From positions 13,392,001-13,456,000 of the forward strand of contig JBHGNT010000002.1 of the NCBI GenBank assembly GCA_043228905.1: DNA of 64,000 bases. Reading direction: 5' to 3'. Made by a program: the position numbers and the translations under genes. Of this stretch, positions 51,655-61,372 are shown one piece after another (position 1 is the stretch's first letter; the number at the start of each line of letters is the position of its first letter). This DNA is from Azolla caroliniana. Its lineage: Eukaryota; Polypodiophyta. The notes under the pieces were generated by a model. It made no database searches. It had not been told where the DNA came from and worked only from the letters and a program-made list of their open reading frames with translations.

Positions 51655-52250
51655 CTCTACACTCAGGGGCCGCTATTGTGCGTTCCAAGCATCATCAAAG
51701 AGTTGCTCAATCTGACGGGGTTCTCTTCTCTGTGACACTCTACAATCAGGGACCGCTACTGTGCGTTCCAAGCATCATCAAAGAGTTGTTCAATCTGACG
51801 GGGTTCTCTTCTCTATGCCACTCTACACTCAGGGGCCGCTACTGTGCGTTCCAAGCATCATCAAAGAGTTGTTCAATCTGACGGGGTTCTCTTCTCTGTG
51901 CCACTCTACACTCAGGGGCCGCTACTGTGCGTTCCAAGCATCATCAAAGAGTTGTTCAATCTGACGGGGTTCTCTTCTCTGTGCCACTCTACACTCAGGG
52001 GCTGCTACGGTGCGTTCCAAGCATCATCAAAGAGCTGTTCAATCTGATGGGGTTCTCTTCTCTGTGCCACTCTACACTCAAGGGCTGCTACTGTGCGTTC
52101 CAAGCATCATCGGTAACTGTTCAATCTGACGGGGTTCTCTCCTCCATTGCCATCATTCTACACTCAATTGCCGATACTGTCTAGTCCTGGATTGCTTTCA
52201 CATTTCGATTTGACGGAGTTCACTCATCCAACGGCAACATTCTACACTCA
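51655..52250. repeat. 83-bp tandem repeat array
   Basis: Six nearly identical 83-bp units, each starting ctctacactcaggggccgct (starts at about 51655, 51738, 51821, 51904, 51987 and 52070), with two decayed units to about 52250. 83 is not a multiple of three and the apparent open frames are artefacts of repetition. It lies 0.2-0.8 kb before the ATG at 52474 and may form part of that gene's 5' region. Confidence 0.9.
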
Positions 52251-53209
52251 GTTGTCGCCATTGGTCGGTCTTGGATCGCCTCCTCAACTGTTCGATCCAA
52301 TGGAGTGAACTCCTCTACTGTTCGGTCTTGGATTGCAATAACTTTTCTGTCTATTGATTATCTTGTGTATTGTTGTGTCCAATCTTGTGTATTGTGGAAT
52401 ATTTTTGTGTATTGTTGTTGCCCATAGCCATCTTAAATACTTGTTTTTTTTTCTGGAAATTTAGGGTTTTAATATGTCTAGCCAAATGGAAGGGGAAGAA
52501 GGGTGTTTAGAATTACCCCTCAATGATCATAAGGATAGGGATGATGCTATCAGGACACAACAAGCCATACGAAACTATTGGGCAAAAAGAAAAAGGAAAC
52601 ATCGTCAATTGTTGAAGGATACGAAAGCCACACTCAGTAAAGGTAAGGATAGTAAGTAATGCGACTACCATCATAGAGAGAAAGGTTGTAGACTATTTCA
52701 ATGTTCAAACCAAGCACATCAGCAATGAAGAAAAGAAGGTAGTAGTTTATGGAATATGTAATGATCCATCGATAAAGGACTTAGTTGATTGTGATGGTCT
52801 TAATGCAAACATATCATCTATTTTAGTAAATAATCTTCGTAATAGTTTCGTATCCATGAGCAGGTCAGAAGATGATCTTGTCTTAAAAAGGTCTAGTCTA
52901 ATGATGTTACTTAATAGTGATGTTGACGATATAAACATTAGTGAGCTATCTAAGGTAATTGGTGTTAGTAGAAAAACAGTGTACAATACAATGAACCGTA
53001 TAATTTCCTCGGGTGAAGGAACTAGTCTACTAAAGCTAACTACAAGATGTAAGCCAATGACACCCATAACATTTGAAATCAAGGATGTAATCACAATGTT
53101 TTGGACTAATGAGAGTAGGGTTTCACCCAATAAAAAGGATTTATGCAGGAAACATGTTGGAAGAAATCAATACGAGGAGCATCCCATTCATCTTCTTGAT
53201 GTACCTCAG

Positions 53210-54090
53210 GTATTTACATTTATCTCAACATTTGTTTTGACTCTACACGGAAAGTTAACTAGCTCAGTTAGTAGAAAAGCTAATTAGCTTATCAGTTACA
53301 TTTACCTCAGTTAGCTACTAGGATAGCTACTACATAGGTAACTGGCTATTCTCAATAGCTACTACCATGATAGCTAATTAGCTATTCTCAATAGCTAATT
53401 TAGGTACTACCAGATAATTAGTTGTCCTGGTAGCTAGTTAGCTATTTCGTTATTACCAGCTAATTAGCTACTAGGAAAGCTAATTAGCTACCATGATAGC
53501 TAATTACCTTACTAAGACAGCTAATTAGCCACCATGATAGCTAATTAGCTACTAGACAAGCTAATTAGCTACCATGATAGCTAATTAGTTACTAGGAAAG
53601 CTAATAAGCTACCATGATAGCTAATTAGCTACTAGGAAAGCTAATTAGCTAATTAGTTACTAGGAAAGCTAATTAGCTACCATGATAGCTAATTAGCTAC
53701 TAGGACAGCTAATTAGCCACCATGATAGCTAATTAGCTACCATGAGAGCTAATTAGCTACTAGACCAGCTAATTAGCTACCATGATAGCTAATTAGTTAT
53801 TAGGAAAGCTAATTAGCTACCATGATAGCTAATTAGCTACTAGGACAACTAATTAGCCACCATGATAGCTAATTAGCTACCTTGATAGCTAATTAGCTAC
53901 TAGACCAACTAATTAGCTACCACGATAGCTAATTAGCTACTAGAATAGCTAATTAGCTACCATGATAGCTAATTAGCTACTAGGACAGCTAATTAGCTAC
54001 CATGATAGCTAATAAGCTACTAGAATAGCTAATTAGCTACTAGGATAGTTAGCTAATTACGAGAATAACTAATTCCCCTTTATTACGCAG
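53210..54090 (+). other. Phase-0 GT-AG intron
   Basis: 881 bp between CAG|gtattt and tattacgcag|gtcgat. Removing it fuses two open frames exactly (118 codons from 52856 to 53209, then 54091 on). A pyrimidine-rich stretch (aattcccctttattacgcag) precedes the acceptor. Nearly the whole intron is the palindromic array described separately. Confidence 0.75.
53270..54070. repeat. Palindromic TAGCTAATTAGCTA array inside the intron
   Basis: About 35-40 monomers of about 20 bp. Each has the perfect 14-bp palindrome TAGCTAATTAGCTA (or one-base variants) separated by short spacers that alternate between CCATGA and CTAGGACA types, giving a dimer of about 41 bp. The first 150 bp are more degenerate. Confidence 0.95.
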
Positions 54091-55905
54091 GTCGATTTAT
54101 TTATTAGGTTCAAACGAATACATCCAACTATCAAAGTTCAACTACGAACATTTGATTCTCTTAAGCCACACTTTGTGAGACGCTTAAAGGATCGATACAC
54201 ATGTTTTCTGAAGGACTCTGTTAATCTACTACGTCACCATAGTGCATCCCTAACTAATACAGTTTGCACATGTGGGTGCCCAATCTGTCGATCAAGCCCG
54301 CAAGAGGAGTGTAAATCATCTGAGCACGTTATCTCTTCCATGAGTTATTTATTAGATTCAATATTGTGTCCGAGAGAAACTGACATTATCTTCCATATTC
54401 ATAAATGTGTCATGGGTTTATGTCAAGATTGTGGCCCTACTAGATTTAGGTGGTGTCCAAATGAATTGAGTAGTGAAATATTGATCTTTGTGAAGTTCTT
54501 TGAGTCAGTGAACACCAATTTTGAAGGAAAGGTGTGTAAAAGAAAGGATCTAGTTTGGAAGATGCTTAAACCAAGGGATTTTGTGTCTCTGTTTGTAGTA
54601 TCTCTAGGAAAGTTCATTAAACACAACTTCATTTATTCATGGCAGGCCCATCAGTTTAAGACTTGCATATCTGATTTCCCAAATGATGTAATAGTCTCAG
54701 TAGTAGATTTTGCAGAGAATTATACTTTCAAGCAGCATAATGAAATTCAATCTATGCATTGGTGTTCAATTCAGGTAACCATTTTTGTGCAGATAACATA
54801 TGTTCGAGTTTCAGGTGATGTTAAAAAAGTAATTCATTTCTTTATTTCCAATGATAAGAAGCATGATACCTTGTTCGTCCAACACTGTTTTAAGTTACAT
54901 TGGCAGTGGTTATTAGCTCAACGTTTGGAGCTTACTCAACATTGGGTCTGGTCTGACGGAGCTGCGTCACAATTCAAGGTTCGACGTCCATTTTATTTTG
55001 TGGGGAGGTATCCTGCTATAACAGGTTTGGAGATGAGATGGAAATTTTTTGGGTCTGGCCATGGTAAAGGTGAACATGATGGTGCAGGGGCTGTTATAAA
55101 GCGGGCACTTACCCATGAACAACTAAAGACAGATGGTGTGCACATGAATTGTGCATCACATGTAGTTGAATTTTTAAGAACAAATATGTCAACGAGTGCA
55201 ACAGGTGTTTATTCCTCGCAAGTCCGAGATATCAAACGTGAATTTTGGGAAGTGAAGATAGATGAAGTAAATAGGGAGAAGACCTGGGAGTGCCAAGGAA
55301 TTCCCGAATTGCGATCTCTGCATGTTGTTCGCAGTTATTCCAGGTTGGATGGTCATTGTATTGCGGTTAGAGAATTGACTTGTTTTTGCTTCCATTGTGT
55401 GCAGGGAAATTGGAGATATTGTCTAAACAAAGCATACATTCAGAATTGGGAGTATCACACTCTGAATGATAAGGAAGCAGTTGATGGAGAAACAGGGCAG
55501 AATGCTGACTTCACATATGAGGGACTTGGAGATACTTTGAGTGATGTCCTGAACGTTGGGGATAACTTCGCTGTAAATGCTGAAGAAGGCAATTCAGAGG
55601 GTGTTAATTTCTATATATTGAAGTGCACGGTTAGTAAACAGTGTGCAAGGTAGAATATTGTAGATGCATGGGGAAATTTTGTATCTGCCGGGACATTCTA
55701 CATCGAAGGCATTTTTTATGCAAAACTAGATGACTACGAATATGTGTACAGGCTGTTAGAAGACAAACCAGCGGTGTACATGTACTCTCATTTGGCTAGG
55801 TGCATCAACGTCCCAATTTCAGAATACAATAGCTACTCAGGTTTATACACTGTTGGTGCTAATGTGTATGAATGTATTTACAATAGTATGCCATGGAATT
55901 TGTAG

Positions 55906-56253
55906 CTACAAGTAGCAATTACCATGTTCTCTTTTAAAACAAACATGTATTTCGCGAAAACAGTTAAATAAATTCATTTGAGAATCAATTTCTTGTATAC
56001 AGTCTGCTTTCTGTGCTTCTTTCTCAATAAAATCATGTCTTTTTTGTTAAGTTTTAAGTTATAAGTTATAGAGAAATAGTCATCAGTAGCTAATTAGTTG
56101 TACAAATGCAGCTAATTAGCTGTCAATAGCTAAATAGTCATCAATAGCATGAAATCAACAATCTGCAACATATTCCTCAAATTACATAGTAGATAAGTAC
56201 AGTGGGAACAAGTAATTAAATTCTTCATTGAATAATGTCATCTCTTTACATAT
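55906..56253. other. Interval between convergent genes
   Basis: AT-rich, with aataaa-like signals (caataaaatc near 56027) suitable for polyadenylation of the gene at 52474-55905. A few decayed TAGCTAATTAG motifs occur at 56080-56140. No coding sequence. Confidence 0.5.
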
Positions 56254-58045
56254 TTATAAATTACCATTGGAAATGTCTACAAATCTCCTATAAACAGCTA
56301 AGCTCTTGATAGTCAGTGGAACGAGTCTACATATATTATCTGCATATCGATCTCGGTATGGAGTCCACAACCATGCACCTAGTTGGCAGCTCACTGTTTG
56401 CACCAGGTACTGTTCAGGCATTTCCTCGGGTAGAATGAGACAGCATCTCCGAATATTGAAGTAGTGCCGGAAATGTTCTGTATCCAAAATCAATGTATTG
56501 TCAACATTATATTCAGGCCAAGTAGCCCAAAAATCAGAAAGTCTCTTGAATCTTGCAGCTTCCATTTGCTCACAATTTTCTTGTGCCAATTGACCTTTAA
56601 AACGACTTCGTCATTTTGGGAAGAATCTTGCTATAAACACTTCCACACATGTGATTTTGGTTTTTCACTCCAAATAAACAAATCAAAGTATTGCACAGCC
56701 CACTCTAGAAACTTATTCGCGTCCCTCCTTGGCTGCATATATCTCACACTCATCAAGACTTTATCAAGCTCCAAGATCAAGGCTCTTCTTTCAACTTCTG
56801 GTGGTTTAGGTTTCCATTCTTGAAACTGAGCCGCTATTAAACCATTTTCTGGTAGGACACGATCAATGTCAATAAGCTCAGGTTTGGCCGACACAATTGA
56901 CGTCCTTTTCATCTTCAAACCCCTAGTCGACTGTGTTGGGCTTGGCTTCACATTCTGGTGCTCTTGTTTTGTCGACTTAGTTATCAATCCTTGGATTACC
57001 TCGGTGCATGTAGCTACTGATCTGCTCGATATCAGTCCATTGGTATCACATGTTGCATCTACCTGCAACACCAAGTCATCCGTGCAATATGCTGCATCTA
57101 CCTGCAACACCAAGTCATCTGTGCAACATGCTTGATCAACTTGTGTAACTAGATCACTTGTGTCAGTTGCTACATCTACTTTCAAGATGGGGCCCTTTAA
57201 ACATGCCGCAACATCAACAGTATCCACACTGCCATTGGCCTTACGAGCAATAGAATCAAACCCTTTAGACTCTGCAACATCAGAAAACACCAACATATTC
57301 ACACTCACAAAGTAACTAACAGTCTCACAAAACAACATCCTGAACATCAAAGAGTTTTAGTCATAGAACAACACTCTTCAAATTATCTTGGAAAAACATC
57401 ATAGAGTTCCATTACATAATGTGGATCAAGCAACAACCAATCTGAGGTTTTACTTGTCCAACAAGATAGTAAAACTTCATAAAACCCTAGCAAAATCCCT
57501 AAGCTAACAATCATATCCAACTAAACAGTATCAGTATTTCGCTCCACTACGTCTGGGCCCCTTGACCGAGTAATTGGTCTTGTTCCCGATCGTGGCCCCT
57601 TCTTCAGCCTTTTTCTGGTCGGTTGCCCATTTAGCCTTGCTTCTTTCACCCAATGAGCAAGTGTGTCCTCCTCCGACAACCTTCCCATCGCCTCAGCAGC
57701 TAATTGCACATCAACCGTTTCTTGAACTAGCTTTTCAAGTACAGAGGGATTTGTTTGGACATTTTCAGTAGTTGGGCTCGGTGGGGTGGAATCAAGGTCT
57801 TGAGATTCGAAGAAATGTTGCATCAAGTGTTCATAAACATTGTTGTTGTGAACCTCAGTTTTACATGTTGTTTCCACTATTTCATGGCATTTCACATCGT
57901 TGCCTAATTCAGTACACTGTTCCAAAAGAATAGGGTGGAGTTGATCCGAAGGAGATGTGATAGCAGGACTCTTACTTTCAGCCACGTTGGCAGCAGTATC
58001 CTCATCTGTTGCAGCGTCATCAGCACCAGACACATCATGTGTCAT
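56254..58045 (-). pseudogene. Degenerate FCP1/NIF-like (HAD-fold) phosphatase gene
   Basis: Three minus-strand frames. 58045-57521 codes an acidic stretch ending in a basic, nuclear-signal-like tail (RKRLKKGPRSGTRPITRSRG). 57350-56631 has a short internal repeat (TDDLVLQVDAAYC, TDDLVLQVDATCD), a linker and the HAD start RALILELDKVLMSVRY...ANKFLEWAVQYFDLFIWSEK. 56589-56254 continues with RFKRLSDFWATWPEYNVDNTLILDTEHFRHYFN. These match the two halves of an FCP1-like domain (LxLDLDxTL..., then KxLxxxWxxxPxYNxxNTLLxDD). The nucleophile Asp of DxDx(T/V) is Glu here, and the later DD pair is DT. A stop and a shift lie between the halves (56590-56640). ttgcag at about 57270 is a plausible acceptor, but the exon map is open. 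Confidence 0.6.
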
Positions 58046-58077
58046 CCTTAATCCACAAGATTCTACAATAACAGGGC

Positions 58078-58372
58078 AGCTATTTAGGATAGTTAATTAG
58101 CTACTTTACTAAACTATGGTAGAAGCTAGGATAGCTAATTAGCTAGTACGATAGCTAATTAGCTACTTTACTCAACTATGGTAGTAGCTAGGATAGCTAA
58201 TTAGCTACTTTACTCAACTATGGTAGTAGCTAGGATAGCTAATTAGCTACTTTACTAACTATGGTAGTGGCTAGGATAGCTAATTAGCTACTTTACTCAA
58301 CTATGGTAGTCGCTAGGATAGCTAATTAGCTACTTTACTCAACTATGGTAGTAGCTAGGATAGCTAATTAGC
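58078..58372. repeat. 42-bp array with the TAGCTAATTAGCTA palindrome
   Basis: About six copies of a unit like ctaattagctactttactca plus actatggtagtagctaggatag. It shares the palindromic core with the intron array at 53270-54070 but has a different, longer spacer. It ends exactly where the copia-H LTR starts. Confidence 0.92.
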
Positions 58373-59177
58373 TATTGGGAGACAGGTCCCTCCGGATGGG
58401 AAGGGAGAAGAACACTGCCGAGGCCGATAGGTCGAGGCCGAAACCGTATGAGGAGGACCCGGCTACGGAGAGCCGGATGGTGCAAACCCGGTATGAACCG
58501 GATGAGGAGTACCCAGCTACGGAGAGCCGGATGATACAGACCCGGTGTGAACCGGATGAGGAGTACCCGGCTATGGAGAGCCGGATGGTGCAGACCCGGT
58601 GAGAACCGGATGAGGAGTACCTGGCTACGGAGAGCCGGATGGTGCAGGCCCGGTGAGAACCGGATGAGGAGCACCCGGCTACGGAGAGCCGGATGACGCA
58701 GACTCGGTGAGAACCGGAGGTAGAGACATATTCGTAAATATGTTTCTGAGAGCCCATCGAGGCTATATTTGTAAATAGCTGAAAATTCATATCAGTATAA
58801 ATATGACTTAGGGCAAACATGTGTATGTGTAGTTGTTCATTTTCTTGTTGGTGCAAGAAAAGAGAGTGTGTGTAACTGTACAGAGAGAGAGAGACAGAGA
58901 AAGAGGTCGTTGCCTCTGTTGTAACCGCCGCCTGTAGCGAAGATCTCTGAGCACGAGGTCGGTGCCTCAGTGAACTCACGGTTGTATATTCTTACATAGT
59001 GACAGTTTGCAGCCTGTGGGCTGCCGTGGTTTTTTCCCTTAGTTTGGGGTTTTCCACGTAAACCTCCTGTGTATTTCCCTCTTCTTCTTGTCGTGTTTTA
59101 TTTCCCGTTTTCTGTGTATGATCCTAAGCTCGGTTGTGGCCGAGCGTTGTGTATAAGGAGCGTTTGAGTTCCTGTCA
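58373..59177 (+). repeat. Copia-H 5' LTR
   Basis: 805 bp, TATTGGGA (second base differs from the TGTTGGGA start of the 3' LTR) to CCTGTCA. It has 61 bp (58381-58441) absent from the 3' LTR, then five 54-bp repeats, the promoter area (tataaatatgac near 58795) and a CT/GA-rich part. The true left edge is slightly uncertain because the satellite array abuts it. Confidence 0.82.
58441..58720 (+). repeat. Five 54-bp repeats with a hairpin core in the copia-H 5' LTR
   Basis: Units of about 54 bp (for example starts at 58501 and 58555), each containing ccggctacggagagccgg, an inverted repeat CCGGCT/AGCCGG with a 6-nt loop. All five recur in the 3' LTR (63417-63690), so they belong to the element. 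They lie upstream of the TATA box, where enhancers are expected. Confidence 0.9.
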
Positions 59178-59179
59178 AG

Positions 59180-59191
59180 TGGTATCAGAGC
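59180..59191 (+). other. Copia-H primer-binding site
   Basis: TGGTATCAGAGC two bases after the LTR, initiator-tRNA-Met type. Confidence 0.94.
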
Positions 59192-59207
59192 GACATCGAC
59201 ACAGAAA

Positions 59208-60305
59208 ATGGACGAATCGTTTGGCGGCATGTTCAAGCTCACCGTCTCCAACTATTCAATGTGGAAGTCGAAGATGAGGGACATGCTCGTGGTTAAAGAC
59301 CTCTGGCTGCCGGTTCAGTTCGGGGACAAGAGACCGGACAAAATCGACGCCGCGATATGGGAGGTGATGCACATGAAGACAACGGTGTACATACGGTGCT
59401 TCATCGACATGAGCCTGTACAACAACTTCAATGAAGAGAGCAAGGCTCATGAGCTTTGGGAGAAGATCAGCATAATGTTTCAAAACAAAAATGTTGTTAA
59501 TCAGGTTTCGGTATTCCGGAAGCTAGTAAGACTCCGGTACCAAGATGGCTCCAGCATGGCGGAGCATATGAATGCCTTCCAGGGGCTGATACACCAGGCA
59601 ACGTCATTGGAAGTACCTCTCGCCGATAAGGTACTAGCGCTACTCCTGCTCGGTTCCCTCCCGGATAGCTGGGAGACGTTGGTTGTCACTTTGGGCAACG
59701 CCGAACCGGAAGGAAAACGGTTATCCCTAGCAAGAGTAAAGTCAAGCCTGCTAGATGAGGAGGCGCGTCGGAAAGATAAAGATACGAGCTCCGACTCCAA
59801 AGCGCTCCTTACCGAATCGGAACGCGGAAGACATAGAAACCGTAGTCCCCAGAACCGGGAGAAGTCGGGGACACGGTCAAAGTCAAGGGGGAGGCCCACT
59901 TGCTTCTATTGCGGCAAGTCGGGTCACTTCCAAAAGAACTGTCGGCATTTCCGTAAAGACAAGGAAACCGACGGTACCGATTCGAAGCAGACCCCAGACC
60001 GGAACGGTAAAGACCGGAAGGGGACGGACCGGAAGGGAACGACGGCAATCGCGGCAAGTGAAGAGGAGTTGATGCTCATCACCGAGGAGAGTGAGATAAA
60101 CCTTGCCGGTGACGAGATGACCTGGGTGGTAGACTCCGGAGCGTCATTCCACCTTACCCTGGACCGGAAATGCTTCTCATCCTACTCAGCCGGTGACCAC
60201 GGCTGTGTCCGGATGGGGAATGAAGGTACATGCCGAATTGTCGGCATAGGAAACGTGTGGCTATCAACACCAACCGGATGCAAGTTGCTGCTGAAGGATG
60301 TCTGA
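59208..60305 (+). CDS. Copia-H gag and protease
   Basis: 365 codons from ATG 59208: the copia gag domain (FKLTVSNYSMWKSKMRDMLV, LWEKISIMFQNKNVVNQVSV, LLGSLPDSWETLVVTLGNAE), a basic Arg/Ser stretch and the zinc knuckle CFYCGKSGHFQKNC (about 59910-59951). Another charged linker is followed by the protease WVVDSGASFHLTLDRKCF (about 60124) and GNVWLSTPTGCKLLLKDV. TGA 60303-60305 occurs where copia proteins continue V-R-H-V-P, so it looks like CGA to TGA decay. The frame continues downstream. Confidence 0.92.
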   Translation: MDESFGGMFKLTVSNYSMWKSKMRDMLVVKDLWLPVQFGDKRPDKIDAAIWEVMHMKTTVYIRCFIDMSLYNNFNEESKAHELWEKISIMFQNKNVVNQVSVFRKLVRLRYQDGSSMAEHMNAFQGLIHQATSLEVPLADKVLALLLLGSLPDSWETLVVTLGNAEPEGKRLSLARVKSSLLDEEARRKDKDTSSDSKALLTESERGRHRNRSPQNREKSGTRSKSRGRPTCFYCGKSGHFQKNCRHFRKDKETDGTDSKQTPDRNGKDRKGTDRKGTTAIAASEEELMLITEESEINLAGDEMTWVVDSGASFHLTLDRKCFSSYSAGDHGCVRMGNEGTCRIVGIGNVWLSTPTGCKLLLKDV

Positions 60306-61372
60306 CACGTTCCGGAGGTTCGTCTAAACCTGATATCAATCGGTCGGCTAGATGATGAAGGCTACACGGGTAGTATCCGGAACGGTTTCATGAAGTTCAG
60401 CAAAGGGAGCCTCATTGTGGCCCGGGCCCGAAAGGTCAACACATTGTACCTGATGAATGCCCGGTTATGTTCGGAAGAAGTGAACGTGGCATCCGACACT
60501 GCCGGTGAGTTGTGGCACAAGAGGCTGTGTCATATGAGCGAGAAGGGGATGAAGGGCTTGCAGACGACAACCTCATTCTAGTGAAGAACGTGCACCTAGA
60601 GAAGTGCATTGATTGTCTGGCCGGTAAGCAGAACCGAACCTCCTTCCGACCAAGGCCACCGATGAGACGTAATGCACCACTGGAGTTGGTGCATACGGAT
60701 GTGTGTCAAGTAGACACGAAATCACATGCGGAGCGCAGTACTTTGTGACGTTCATAGATGACCATAGCCGGAAGCTGTGGGCCACACCGTTGAAGACAAA
60801 GGATCAGGTGTTATCCGTCTTCAAAAACCTCCACACGAGAGTGGAAAGAAAAACCGGTCGAAGCTGAAGGCAGTTCGGGCAGATAACGGAGGAGATACCG
60901 GGAGAAGTTCGAGGAGTACTGCCGCTCGAAGGGAATCCGGCTCGAATTTACAGTGCCGAAGACACCGGAACTAAACGGGCTGGCCGAGAGGATGAACCGG
61001 ACCATAATGGAGAGGGTCCGGAGTATGCTAGCGCATGCAAAAATACCCAAGAAGTTTTGGGCTGAGGCATTGTCGACGGCGACATACGTGATAAACAGAA
61101 TACCCTCAGTACCCTTGGACGGAGACACGCCACAGAGAGTATGGACCGGTAAGGAAGTGTCCTACCGGTATCTGAAGGTGTTCGGGTGTCTCTCGTACGT
61201 GCATGTAGCAAAGGACCGGAGAGGAAAGTTAGATCCAAAGACCCGGCCATGCATATTCCTCGGTTACGGTGACGATGAGTTCGGCTATCGAGTGTGGGAC
61301 CCCTTCGATAAGAAGGTATTCCGGAGTCGAGATATTATCTTCATGGAGGACAAGACGCTCGCCGACTGGTAG
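60306..61372 (+). pseudogene. Copia-H preintegrase and integrase
   Basis: HVPEVRLNLISIGRLDDEGY, LWHKRLCHMSEKGMKGL, then a one-base loss near 60560 shifts to LVKNVHLEKCIDCLAGKQNR. Another break near 60730 follows. Core residues: LVHTDVC, ADNGG (60880 area), PELNGLAERMNRTIMERV. Then KKFWAEALSTATYVINRIPS, YRYLKVFGCLSYVHV and CIFLGYGDDEFGYRVWDPFD. TAG 61370-61372 follows DKTLADW. Confidence 0.9.

Larger units (their letters stand above)
52474..55905 (+). pseudogene. DDE-like transposase-family gene with satellite-filled intron
   Basis: The first ATG frame (52474-52659) reads a basic start (RNYWAKRKRKHRQLL). From 52640 another frame is open to 53209 and contains a helix-turn-helix-like segment (ISELSKVIGVSRKTVYNTMN), then TPITFEIKDVITMFWTNESR and DLCRKHVGRNQYEEHPIHLL. 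Donor CAG|gtattt after 53209 and acceptor ttattacgcag at 54090 join codons in phase 0 to VDLFIRFKRIHPTIKVQLRT. The large exon has a Cys cluster (CTCGCPIC, CVMGLCQDCG). Three acidic motifs suggest a DDE nuclease fold: VVDFAENYTF (Asp 54706), SDGAASQFK (Asp 54955) and GHGKGEHDGAG (Glu 55072). This motif set occurs in uncharacterised proteins of many animals and some plants. TAG at 55651-55653 interrupts a frame that then continues 83 codons (DAWGNFVSAGTFYIEG...VYMYSHLARC) to 55903. The join of the first exon is unresolved. Confidence 0.6.

Noticed and set aside
51678-52184. Four overlapping open frames of about 67-85 residues (MRSKHHQRV...)
   Set aside because: They are shifted copies of the same 83-bp repeat, which is not a multiple of three. 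No consistent protein results.
53270-54070. Regularly spaced short repeats resembling a CRISPR array
   Set aside because: The spacers are themselves only 6-7 bp and repetitive, the unit is an AT palindrome, and the context is a eukaryotic intron. It is a satellite.
54772-54795. Tiny intron gtaacc...gtgcag in the transposase-family exon
   Set aside because: 18 nt is too short for splicing, and the reading HWCSIQVTIFVQITYV fits the family without removing it.
55628-55666. Short intron removing the TAG at 55651
   Set aside because: Candidate GT-AG pairs give 24-34 nt, below workable intron size. A nonsense change is simpler.
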